The position numbers and the translations under genes are program-made. From Isoetes taiwanensis (taxonomy: Eukaryota > Streptophyta > Lycopodiopsida > Isoetales > Isoetaceae): a DNA stretch of 64,000 nt. A model generated the notes under the pieces. That model worked only from the letters and a program-made list of their open reading frames with translations, searched no databases and was not told the DNA's origin. The stretch covers positions 3,135,305-3,199,304 of the forward strand of contig JAJEKV010000062.1 in the NCBI GenBank assembly GCA_021234155.1, given 5' to 3'. Of the stretch, positions 54,786 through 64,000 are shown piece by piece. Position 1 is the stretch's first letter; every line of letters starts with the position of its first letter.

Positions 54786-55419
54786 GAGATTGAGAGAGGA
54801 TGAAGGCATTCTAATCGAATACAGTTCCTTGAGATGAGCCGCTTCCAGATAAGGAAGGGGAAATGTCCGTGAAGATGCTAATAAATGACATTATACTTTG
54901 CAATGTGAAGGGTTTATACATTCTTGAAGTACAAAGGTTATGGTGTTTGTGTTTAGATACCGCTAATACAAGAAGTCTTTGACTACTTTTAACAATAGAT
55001 TCCTTTAAAAATCTATTGCTATTTAAATTATAGCAAAAATGAGTCTTGAAACTCTTTAAGTAGTAGAAGAACTCTTTGACTAGTTATCCATTTGATGACC
55101 ATTTTTAAGAAAATATGATATGTGACATTCTTATATGCAAACATTCATAAAATTTATGAACATTGAAGGTCAAAGCCATCCTTGTTTAAAGAGGATCATA
55201 TGATCACGAAATCTTCATCTTGTGAAGTAATTGCATATAAGAAATTAAGCCCCTGTGTGATCCTTAAGTAAAAAAGTAAATAGAAACACAAATATTGAAC
55301 TTACAACTTAGCGTAAACAAATAGTATTTTAATAAACCAACACTTTATATACTAACACTTTACACTTTAAATAAGATATTTCTTTCTTTCCTTTTTTTTT
55401 ACTTGAAAGCTATTTTTTT

Positions 55420-56280
55420 TCAAGATGGATCACACCAAGCGAATAATACATATGCAAAAAAAGGGACACACTAAATTAGCATGGTGTGATCCACTTTCTT
55501 ATTTGTTGTCAAATTAAAATTAAACACAAGTACTCATTCCTATTTGTAACTAAAATGCTTTACCACTCTTAAGTACATAAGTCATTATCCCTTTTCAAAG
55601 AGCATATTATTTTTCAAGAAGGATCACATCAAGCGAATAGTACATATGAAACAAAAATGGAACACACTAAATTAGCATTGTGTGATACACTATCTTATTT
55701 GTTGTCAAATTAAAATTAAACACAAGTACCCTTCTCATTTAATGCTTTACCACCCCAAGTGCATAAAGTTATTAGTCCTTTTCAAAGAGCATATCTTTTT
55801 TTAAGAAGGATCACATCAAGCATCCTATTTGCATCTAAAATACTTTACCAACTCTAGTAGTACATAAAGTTATTAGCCCTTTTCAAAAAGCAAATACTTT
55901 ATCAATAAATGAGCACGTCACATATCCACACTTAACTTCAAATAAGACACATATATATTTCTTTTATTAAAAGATAATCAAAGTAATTTTACTATAGGAA
56001 GTCATCTTTTCCAAAAGATCACACCAAAGCTTAATTTTGTATAAGCTAAAAGGTTGGAATATACTAAATTCGCATGGTGTGATCCACTTTCTTATTTGTT
56101 GTCAATAGATAATAACACCAAGTCCCTCATCAATAGTCTCCCATTTGCATATAAAATATGTATCATTCCAAGTTATATTATGTTTTATGAACTAAACTTT
56201 TTCAAAGAGGGTCCCAAAGCAAAATACAAACACTTAATCAATAAGCCAACACTTTACCAACAACCAAAGCTTTATTAAAT
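55420..56280. repeat. Tandem array, period about 190 bp, with palindromes
   Basis: Four diverged units start near 55,427, 55,619, 55,805 and 56,004. They share AAGGATCACA(C/T)CAAGCG, ACACTAAATTAGCAT(G)GTGTG, ATCTTATTTGTTGTC and TTTTCAAAGAGCA. GGATCACACC and GGTGTGATCC lie about 50 bases apart in the same unit and can pair. The third unit is shortened. A stray GCATGGTGTGATCCA occurs at 56,783. Confidence 0.8.
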
Positions 56281-57539
56281 AAGATTTTTATGTTATTTTA
56301 TCAAACCTAACAATGTTTCCATATGTGACACTTTGAGTTAATCGATCCAAAGGCTCATGAAAGCGACATTTTATACAATATGTCTTTGGAGCTTTTGTGT
56401 CGTGGCATTAATAAACACCTCTAATGGAGCAAATATTTTGTAACTCATTTTTTCAACAACCCTGGATGCACGTCTTATCAAACATTTCTTCATTGCAAGG
56501 ACACCATTCTCATAAGGCTTGCACAATTAAACTTAAAAGAGATCATGGGGCGACTTTCAAGCTCGGCTCCCACAACTTTACAACGTAAAACTAGATGCAC
56601 ATTGCCACGAATGTGTCCATATGTTGAACAACAACGATGCTAGTAATGCTTTTCCCTAGTCTCAAATCCCCGACATCTGATAAATATAGCCCAAAGAAAA
56701 ATATTTGATTCAGTGAGTGAATATAAATCAAGAAGAGGGAAGACATCTCACTACACATTTACAAAGTGCATATGCATTTTCGCATGGTGTGATCCATGTA
56801 TTATTGAGGGTGCAAATTTGCAAATATCCTCCTCTTCAAATCCCTTTCCCCCCTCCCTTCCCTTTTTTTTTTGCAATATACTATCCATAGCATTTATTTT
56901 GAACCCTATAGTTCTACCTATTCATTGCATATGAATGTCGCTCCGGCGATGTAACTCCATAGTCACCCTTCGTTAAGGATAGCATTCTCACCCACGAGCC
57001 TATGGAAAGATATCCTTCCACCGTCAGATCGATCGGTTGGTTGAATTGTAAGAATGAATGGCGAGAGCAATATGATGAATGGGAAGAGCTGAAAAAGTAG
57101 GAAAACTTCGTAATGAAAATTTGGTAGTAAAAACATGGCATGTAACGTCGTTTGCTTGTCCGCTGACATCGCCGCCGTTCGCTTAACTCTATGCTCACGC
57201 CCATAAAAACACGTACACTATTGGAGACTTGGATTCCAAATGAAGAGCGAAGGCGGAGAGGATGCACGTAGCGGCGCTAATGTGAACAATGGAAATCTTG
57301 GTGCCAAAATTTGATAAGGTGGTTGGTGCATGTGGGCATGTGCACAGTAGGCGGGAAAAGTAGCCATTATTTTGGTCCGCGATACGATTTTTGAAAAATG
57401 CGGGCCATTAATGTGGTTGCAATGAATGCACACACATGTCCTATGAAACTTTGCCATGTGGATGCCAAGTAAGCCTGCTCCTCTTTCTACTTGCCAACTA
57501 ATACTGACTTTGGAAAAAAATGCGCAAACATCATTGGTC
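56281..57539. other. Rest of the 3.9-kb TIR element, unassigned
   Basis: AT-rich to about 56,900, then more GC-balanced. Short minus-strand frames (57,267-56,914) have no recognisable domain. Confidence 0.45.
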
Positions 57540-57610
57540 GCGAGAAACATGACGTGGAATTCTGGCATCCAAGATATGGGCCATTTTCAGACCCCAAATC
57601 CGCCCTAATG

Positions 57611-59126
57611 TGCGAGACTCGAATGGATAGGACCCAAGGGACGGAGGAGACGACCTAGCCAGCAGGTACAAATCACGCAAAGGCGACCAGAAGGAGCCAT
57701 GGTAGGGGCAATGGAGATGATCACACTTCCAGGCACAGGAGAGGCACCTCGGAATGAAGCAAAGCCCAAGCAACATGAGTCGCACTCAGAAATTCAACCT
57801 GCGGAGGAATGACAATGCCTGCCTACCGACCACGATCTCAGAGCTTCGAAGACATTCAAGAATGCCCGACTCCAACAGCCAGGTGACCCTACTCAAGCGA
57901 TCAATGGCACCGCACATCGGCAATCTTGCAACGACACACCGCATGTAGGGACGTTGAGCGGTCACCGCATTCCTTACGACGGACATACACATTAAGGAGA
58001 GAGAATAGATATGACCTTGTGTACAACGTCATTGAAGGGGTGCAGGACCATTCTCTTTTTGAAGAAAGTGGGAGGGCTCAATCTTATGATTGAACGTACT
58101 TGCATCGAATTGATTGACCCGTAGAATAGAGTTCACTCCGGCAATGGCCGAAGCGAATGAACATAAGGCCTTCAACGTGCGAGACTGACGTGATAGCTAA
58201 CTACACCAATGAAGTGGAGCAAAAATATGGGAGCAATGCAACGACCAAGTCATCTCCAAACTACTCCACGCCGGCTCAATGGGTGGATGCGTCCTAGCCT
58301 TAGGTAAGGTGTGCCCATGTATAATAAGCTTTAATGTGTCTTATTGACAAGTTAAATATAGATCCTAATAACTGCATAGAATTTGCTGTACGTATATGTA
58401 TCATAGGGAAATAAGTTAAATAACAATGGTAATGTGAGGTAGCATGTTAATTAATCCTTCGCAAGGATGCAATTCCTTCCAAGGATAGCTATATGACCTC
58501 GGGTCCTTATACATATAAATAGAAAATAGAATTCAGATATACTTAAGTGCATCTTAGGGATATACTTCCAAGGGTAATGCAGGACCCAAGGAAGAGAATA
58601 AGAAGCACATCTAATTCTTGTGTATGATAATTAAAACCTTGTCTATGTAACAATAGGTCTAAATCAGGGTTATTGTTTAAATAATCGCGATCTAAAAGTT
58701 GTTAAATATTGCAAAGCTTAGAGCAAATATAATTGTACGATCGGAAGTAATGTATCCGATACTATGATAATGTTAATTCATAAATATTACCTTAGGGTAA
58801 TCATGTTAATCACATGCATTAAAGGAGCCAGAAAAAAATCAGCTCAGGCATGTCGATTTGTGTTTAGATTAATTTCATGTGTAGTTAAGATTAATCTACG
58901 CATGCAACCTATGCTAGGTATGGGTTGCATCCGTAATTACCGATGATGGGACCACTACGGCGATCTCTAGGACGTGGTGTAATGTCATTGTAGGCATGAC
59001 CGCGGTTTTGCTTAAAGGAGTTAGAAGGTAGATTAAAAAGTCTACTTCCGTCTCACGGAAGTAGACGACCTCGAGAGATAGGTCATTCAAGAATGCATTG
59101 ATAGGAAAGCACCTCTAGTCAATGCC
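57611..59126 (+). mobile_element. Probable internal part of an LTR element, 3' side
   Basis: It lies upstream of the polypurine tract and LTR at 61,864-63,019, with the LINE removed. Short plus-strand pieces (GAMVGAMEMITLPGTGEAPR) are not diagnostic. The assignment is by position. A perfect small palindrome is at 59,040-59,066. Confidence 0.35.
59040..59066. repeat. Perfect 12-bp stem, 3-nt loop palindrome
   Basis: GTCTACTTCCGT, loop CTC, ACGGAAGTAGAC. All twelve pairs are perfect. No T-run follows, so it is not a Pol III terminator; function unknown. Confidence 0.85.
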
Positions 59127-59140
59127 TACGGGGAGGACCT
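59127..59140. repeat. LINE target-site duplication, left
   Basis: TACGGGGAGGACC, matched by TACGGGAAGGACC at 61,158-61,170 directly after the LINE poly(A): 12 of 13 identical. Confidence 0.85.
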
Positions 59141-61157
59141 CTAATAGTGCTGCTTCCAAATTCATTAGATATTGGCTTAAGGAGAGTTCTCCCCTGGGTC
59201 ATCCCTCAGTCTCCCATGAGCTGCCGAATTCTGCCTTTTGTGAAGTCTCCTTGGCATCAAACATGTCTCCTCTTATGAGGAATATTATGAAGGCTTGGAA
59301 TAATATTTTCTCGGCATTCAAATATGAGCAGGATATATGTTTTCATTCTGCTATGTCCATTTTTTGGTCTCCTACTTTTAAGGATCATCCAAACCACGTG
59401 CTTGCTTTAAAGCACCCTCAAATATACAAAAAGTGGAGTTCTTATGGGATCATTAACCTGGGAGATCTGTGGCAGAATAACAGATGGATAACCTGGTCTA
59501 ATCTCAAAGCTACTATTAGGGGCTCTCAAACTGATAAAAAAATTTACAAACACATCAGGAACATTGTGGGAAATTCCAATATTAATCAGATCTTGCATAG
59601 TAATTTGGATTGGTGTTTAAATAAGAAGAAGTGCTATAAGGTAAAGGATGTTTATAATTTCATACATCAGAGTCCTCATCCTCCCAAATCTTCCAGTGTT
59701 TGGGGAATTGATCCTACTGCTACCAAATTCATTATAAAAAATGTTTGGAATTCTTATGTTGCAAAAAAGGTTTCCTTTTTCATTTGGCTCATTGCAAACA
59801 AAAGTGTTCCTTGCCTTCAGGTTATTAACAGCAGGAATCCTAATGTGTCTCCCAATTGCCCTCTAAACTGTAATAATGTTGAGGATTTTGAACATATCTT
59901 TTTCTGTTCTAAGTTGGATTCCTTGTGGTCTTGGATCAATAGATATTTTGGTAACTTTGATAGATCTTCTATAATCAATCTCTTACAAGGACAAGACGCT
60001 TACAAAAACACTATTGTCTATTTATAACTTTGGAATATCTGGAAATCCAGAAATAGATGTCTATATGGCAAAAAAAGGTTTTCTATTACATGGATCAAAT
60101 TGCATATTAAGTATGACATTGAGCTTTGTGCTACTGCACATAGGAAATTATTTTTATTGACAATTATGACAGTGTTGGGATCAAATTGGTGAATTTGTGG
60201 GGTATCATCTTTTGTTCATTTCCGGCTCACATTTACAAATGCTAATTGAGTTTTTTGCTTAGGATACATGGAGTTATCTGCAGAGGTCCACATACAAAAC
60301 GGATACTTTGTCACTAAGGATGGGGCCTCTTTGAGAAATGAAGTGGCCGATATGGTGATCACAGAATACATGAGCATCAAGTCTGCTATCCTCCACATAA
60401 TCATTGGACACATAAGCAGGTAGTAGATGATGAGGAGGTTAGGACAAAATCGGAAAGGTTATGGGCTTCAATCTTCTCAAGAGAAGTGATGCAAGCGATC
60501 TACTTATTTTGGTTCATGGAAAAGCATCACCATGAATTCTGACGAAAGGCAATTCTTGAGGTACAGAGAACTATACTATACTCACAGGATGCTAGATGAT
60601 GCTTATGGCAATCTTATTCTGCTCATGGTACAACAAGATTATTATAGACTGATCAGAGACCAGTTGTGGAAATAATACTCATACACTCTGGATACAACTA
60701 GCAATTTCACAACCCGCTTCAATATCCTCTTCCAGTCTGATGATCCCAATTGCCCCATTATTCCTACCATCCCATCAACAAAGATCTTAGCAAAAGTCAG
60801 CACTATGGCCTCCTTATGATTGCAATATTTCTGTTTGTATGTGCAGGTTTTAGTACTGACAACAAAAGGGCAATACAGGGATGCATCTCTTTTTCTATTC
60901 AGCAACATGCTCGGGCCTTCTATGTGATTTCTTGCAAAAGTGGCTACCTATTTTGATACATCTGTTGCTGTGAAGAATCTTCATATCTTCAAGCTTATTT
61001 TGGCCGGATACTTTTATAAACATCTGTGTGGATAATTATATTGTCACCTACTATCATATTGTGCCTTGTTAAGCCTCGATGGGACTTAACAGGATTTTGT
61101 ATGTTTTTCCTTAATTAATGAAAAAATCATCTCGTTCCTTCAAAAAAAAAAAAAAAA
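59141..61157 (+). mobile_element. 5'-truncated L1-type LINE
   Basis: ORF2 C-terminal part (about 59,141-60,024, with same-frame coding continuing to 60,192). It has the plant LINE region NPNVSPNCPLNCNNVEDFEH, IFFCSK, W-S-W and NVWNSYVAKKVSFFIWLIAN, that is the RT zinc-binding domain (zf-RVT); no RT or endonuclease core remains. A stop (TAA at 60,025-60,027) interrupts the ORF and LWNIWKSRNRCLYGKK continues in frame after it. About 0.95 kb of 3' sequence and a poly(A) of about 16 (61,142-61,157) follow. Flanking 13-bp duplications define the ends. It is inserted in an LTR element. Target-site agreement (one mismatch) suggests a not very old event. Confidence 0.9.
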
Positions 61158-61863
61158 TACGGGAAGGACCCTATCCTCCACGTCTTAGGCAACTAAAGGT
61201 GTAGGCATGAGCGTCATATAGGCACACATTATAGGGCGCTGTCTCCACGGCCACGATGGAAGAAGCATCCTCTTCCTACGCCGGGAGATTAGTCATGCAT
61301 TCATGTAGATAGATGGGGTGGTTCCCTTATAACCAACTTTACATTAATATTCTAGCATGGTGTGAATCCAGGAGGCCAATGAGAACGAAGAACTGGCGGG
61401 GAGTCGCATCACGAGCACTTGTATAGATAGTTCTAGAATAGTTGTGATTTCTACCATTGAACTAATCGCTTAAATCTTGTGTAAGCTAGTAAATATGTAA
61501 TTATAGATATTGTAAAATTAATGCGGGATTTCAAGGTGCAAAGACTTGCAACACGAATTTTGTTAAAACATGTTGCAAGGGATGAAGAGTACCTTGGAAG
61601 TGTAAATTTTGTATGAAATTGATAAACTTTGATAAACCTAAATGTTGTATTAAGTAAGGTTAGTAATTACCTGGCGTTGATTAAGTATGAAGTGATAAGT
61701 TAATTGGATAATGAAATAGTACAGTAATGTCTTAAACATTACCTTAGAGTAATTCTAATAATTGTGTAAGTATAATAATAATAAATTGTATGCATCAAGT
61801 TGATTGCAGGTTAAGAAGATCCCAAGGTGGGGAGAACCACGATGCTGCGGACAGCATCATTTT
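61158..61863 (+). mobile_element. LTR-element internal sequence after the LINE
   Basis: No coding domain recognised. It ends in two purine-rich copies of AAGGTGGGGAGAA (61,823 and 61,864), the second directly before the LTR. Untranslated 3' region of the element. Confidence 0.45.
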
Positions 61864-61876
61864 AAGGTGGGGAGAA
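61864..61876 (+). other. Polypurine tract
   Basis: AAGGTGGGGAGAA abuts the LTR start TGTGACATTCC, as required for plus-strand priming. An extra copy of the same tract lies 41 bases upstream. Confidence 0.75.
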
Positions 61877-63019
61877 TGTGACATTCCAGTACGATATATG
61901 GTCTCAAGACGTATACCGTACTGCACCGTCACGCGTACACGCCATTCTAAGTGACGTGCCTAATCCGCCTTCCGAGCATAGAGTTAGCATGTTTAGCCTA
62001 TTGAATTGCCCATAGCAGCCACATAGAACCCCAGATACCAAGCTCTAACTAAAGAACCTAACTCTATGATATAGATTAGATCTAGTTCTTTAGTTCTTCT
62101 GTGATGTATATGGATGATGTATCTCTGTGAACTCATTGTATTGGGAAGGGGGGTAGAGACCCTAAGGCCTGGTAGTTGATGCTCCTAGCTAGCCTCTTTA
62201 GCACACTGTAAATTCGGCCTGTGTACAAGAACCACACCTGGTTGTGGGTGAAGGGCGGGCCCGGCTTATAAGGAGGTTAGTGTTCGACTCTTGAGCGATC
62301 CCCGTGTGTAAAGTCTACTGGGGATCACTTGTGGACTAGGTCTAATGGCTTGCCACCGGTGTGGGTAAGGCATGGGCTCGACACCCGTGGAGTGATCGTC
62401 ACTCTCCATTGGGTTCAAGTCCGAATAAGGCGGTAGCCCTCTAGTCACCTTGAGTCGGCATGTAGATCTCTGGAGGGAGTGATCCCTACCGCCCCCATCG
62501 AACTGGGAGATGTAACCCAAGAATAGCCCCTCGGCTATGCATTGTGGGCTACAGGTCCGGGTCCCAACACTCTTCAACCTACTCGCAAAGTGTGCACGGG
62601 GAGGGGGGCGGATGGAGTGGACTACCCTCACCATGTTCTCATGCCAGCCAAATCCATTGCCATGAATTAAATGCGCAATGAACTCGAGACCCAAGCCGTC
62701 CTTGGTCATTCCCTTGAGTCGAGCATTGGGTAGGATTCCCCATGTGATGTCTTGATCTTTGTCTATGCAGATATGTGATGAGCCATCCTTGAGATGGTTA
62801 TGTGATGTTGATGTTGTATCTTGACATGTATGTTTACGCTTCCAGACTAGGTAGGCCACGAGGAAGGCGGGGGGTAAATGACCCCTTCATTCTTCCCACT
62901 TGAAACTCATCAAGGTTGCGGTGTCGTGGAGGGCCCCAGTATAAGTATGGAGCTGGTATGGGGGATGAACTCCTGTTTGTATACGGTGCGGGCACCGTAT
63001 ATGAGTAGGGGACGTCACA
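61877..63019 (+). repeat. 3' LTR of a second LTR retroelement, about 1.14 kb
   Basis: It starts TGTGACATTCC and ends GACGTCACA, giving a 6-bp terminal inverted repeat TGTGAC/GTCACA with the canonical TG...CA. The polypurine tract directly upstream marks it as the 3' LTR. No second copy is in the window, so age cannot be judged. A long minus-strand frame (62,859-62,266) within it is not a gene. Confidence 0.7.
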
Positions 63020-64000
63020 ATGCATGCCTATTTTTCTTAGTCCTTACTCATCCCTTTGACATTTGAAACATTTCAGCTGTGGCCAGATAATTTGTTTCTA
63101 AAATTGTAATTTTACACAAAAGACTACAGACTAGCACGTAGCTATCAGGCCAAGCTCAGAATCTTCTATCTAAAAATGGTCAATTCACAGCTCGTGAAAG
63201 TGGGTCAACTGATGATTCATGCACTCTAACCCCTGATGTATGATCAGCAGAATGGATAAGAATCAGACTTGGAATATCGGCTTTGCTATCATTGAAACTG
63301 AGCCGCCGGAAAGGTAATGTGAACATCAAATTTTATTAGCTGGTAGCTGCCATAACGTCATAGAAACTCATCAAAAAACTTCAACTGGCAACTGCAACAA
63401 AAATTTGAATATCTGCATTTCTCCTCTACATAAGGCAAAAAATTGCACCAGTTTCCTACACGGCCCCATACGAAGTCATTGCTGCACCTATAATCGTGAT
63501 CACCAAGCATTGTCAAAAGAAAGAGAAGACTTATCCAGTATCAACCTATTTTATCTGGTCAATTTAATATACATGCTCGAATAATGTTCATTGGCTTCCA
63601 TTATACTTTAAAACACAATTCCGAGTATATACTGAAATATAACTTAATCTTTTGCAACCATTGACGTTTGATTTAAATCTCCATCCCACCTTTTTACAAG
63701 TGTTTCTAGCACTTCAGACCAAATTTGAAAGATTGCTGATTGGGGAGGAAAATTTTATGCCAAAATATGGTGCAATATCTTCTGCAACGTTGCTCCAGGA
63801 TAGGATGTCTTCAACCAAGAAAGATTTAAAATTGTAACGTACCTTATTAGGAGGTATTTACAGAACTTGGATCCATACCTTGAACTGACTAAGTGGTCAC
63901 TATATAAGAGTGATGAGTATCCATCACTTGACTTGAACCACATTACACACTCCAAAGCTCATTAAGATGCTTTCAATTATATTGCCTCTCAGTTTACGAA
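63020..64000. other. Unassigned sequence to the window end
   Basis: AT-rich, with no recognisable gene on either strand. A plus-strand frame at 63,652-63,837 has no domain. Confidence 0.5.

Larger units (their letters stand above)
53681..57610. mobile_element. 3.9-kb TIR element
   Basis: The ends are inverted: CATTAGGGCGGATTTGGGGT at 53,681-53,700 and its complement at 57,591-57,610. They extend through CT(C/G)AAAATGGCC and ATTCCACGTCAT for about 60 bp in total. I found no matching target duplication beside either end. Inside are one unrecognised frame (54,354-54,785) and a tandem array with small palindromes (55,420-56,280). There is no transposase, so it is non-autonomous. The CATTAGGG terminus is shared with the foldback MITE at 47,494-48,043. 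Confidence 0.75.

Noticed and set aside
53681-57610. CACTA-type element
   Set aside because: Termini read CATTAGGG rather than CACTA and there is no 3-bp target duplication.
62266-62859. 197-codon minus-strand frame
   Set aside because: It lies wholly inside a non-coding LTR in the opposite direction and has no recognisable domain.

Overview
This window looks like nuclear DNA from a land plant with a large, transposon-rich genome. The only recognisable host genes are plant-type: an ASHR3-like histone methyltransferase, a remorin, one urease exon and a piece of a leucine-rich-repeat receptor kinase. They are intron-rich and sit far apart in AT-rich repeats. I cannot name the species. A non-flowering lineage is possible, because the unusual DUF7869-like and ParB-like genes are not common in flowering-plant annotations, but that is a weak inference.

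Layout. 1-4.7 kb: a LINE fragment, a 380-bp tandem duplication and the 3' half of a Ty1/Copia fossil (minus strand). 7.2-11.1 kb: a complete-looking ASHR3/SDG4-type gene (minus), with two PHD-like zinc modules, AWS, SET and post-SET. 15-24 kb: no clear host gene, but LINE 3' ends, two tRNA-derived SINEs, minisatellites and local duplications. 24.4-25.5 kb: a remorin gene (minus) with some odd splice junctions. 27.8 kb: an isolated urease-alpha exon.

28.8-50.1 kb: a nested stack. The container is a Ty3/Gypsy fossil (minus strand) with related LTR sequence at both ends (about 20 differences in about 600 aligned bases, counted by eye). Its 3' LTR was hit by a 5.1-kb terminal-inverted-repeat DNA transposon with an exact 8-bp target duplication; this carries an LRR-receptor fragment and two other gene-like pieces. 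Between its gag and pol lies a foreign block of about 10 kb with three unrelated gene types: a DUF7869-like gene (minus), a gene starting with the histone H3 tail MARTKQTAR (plus), and a ParB-like gene (plus) that was itself split by a 550-bp foldback MITE.

Just outside the Gypsy fossil (51.2-52.2 kb) is a second copy of the same regulatory-looking module, this time beside an exon encoding the C-terminal part of a histone H3 fold. The two modules together hold five stem-loops, each exactly 67 nt long, whose arms show compensatory base changes. The H3-like gene plus the structured 67-nt hairpins is the best candidate here for an undescribed system.

53.7-57.6 kb: a second TIR element with internal hairpin-bearing tandem repeats. 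59.1-61.2 kb: a 5'-truncated L1-type LINE with poly(A) and target-site duplications. It sits in the 3' part of another LTR element (plus strand), whose polypurine tract and 1.14-kb LTR end at 63,019. The rest is unassigned AT-rich sequence.
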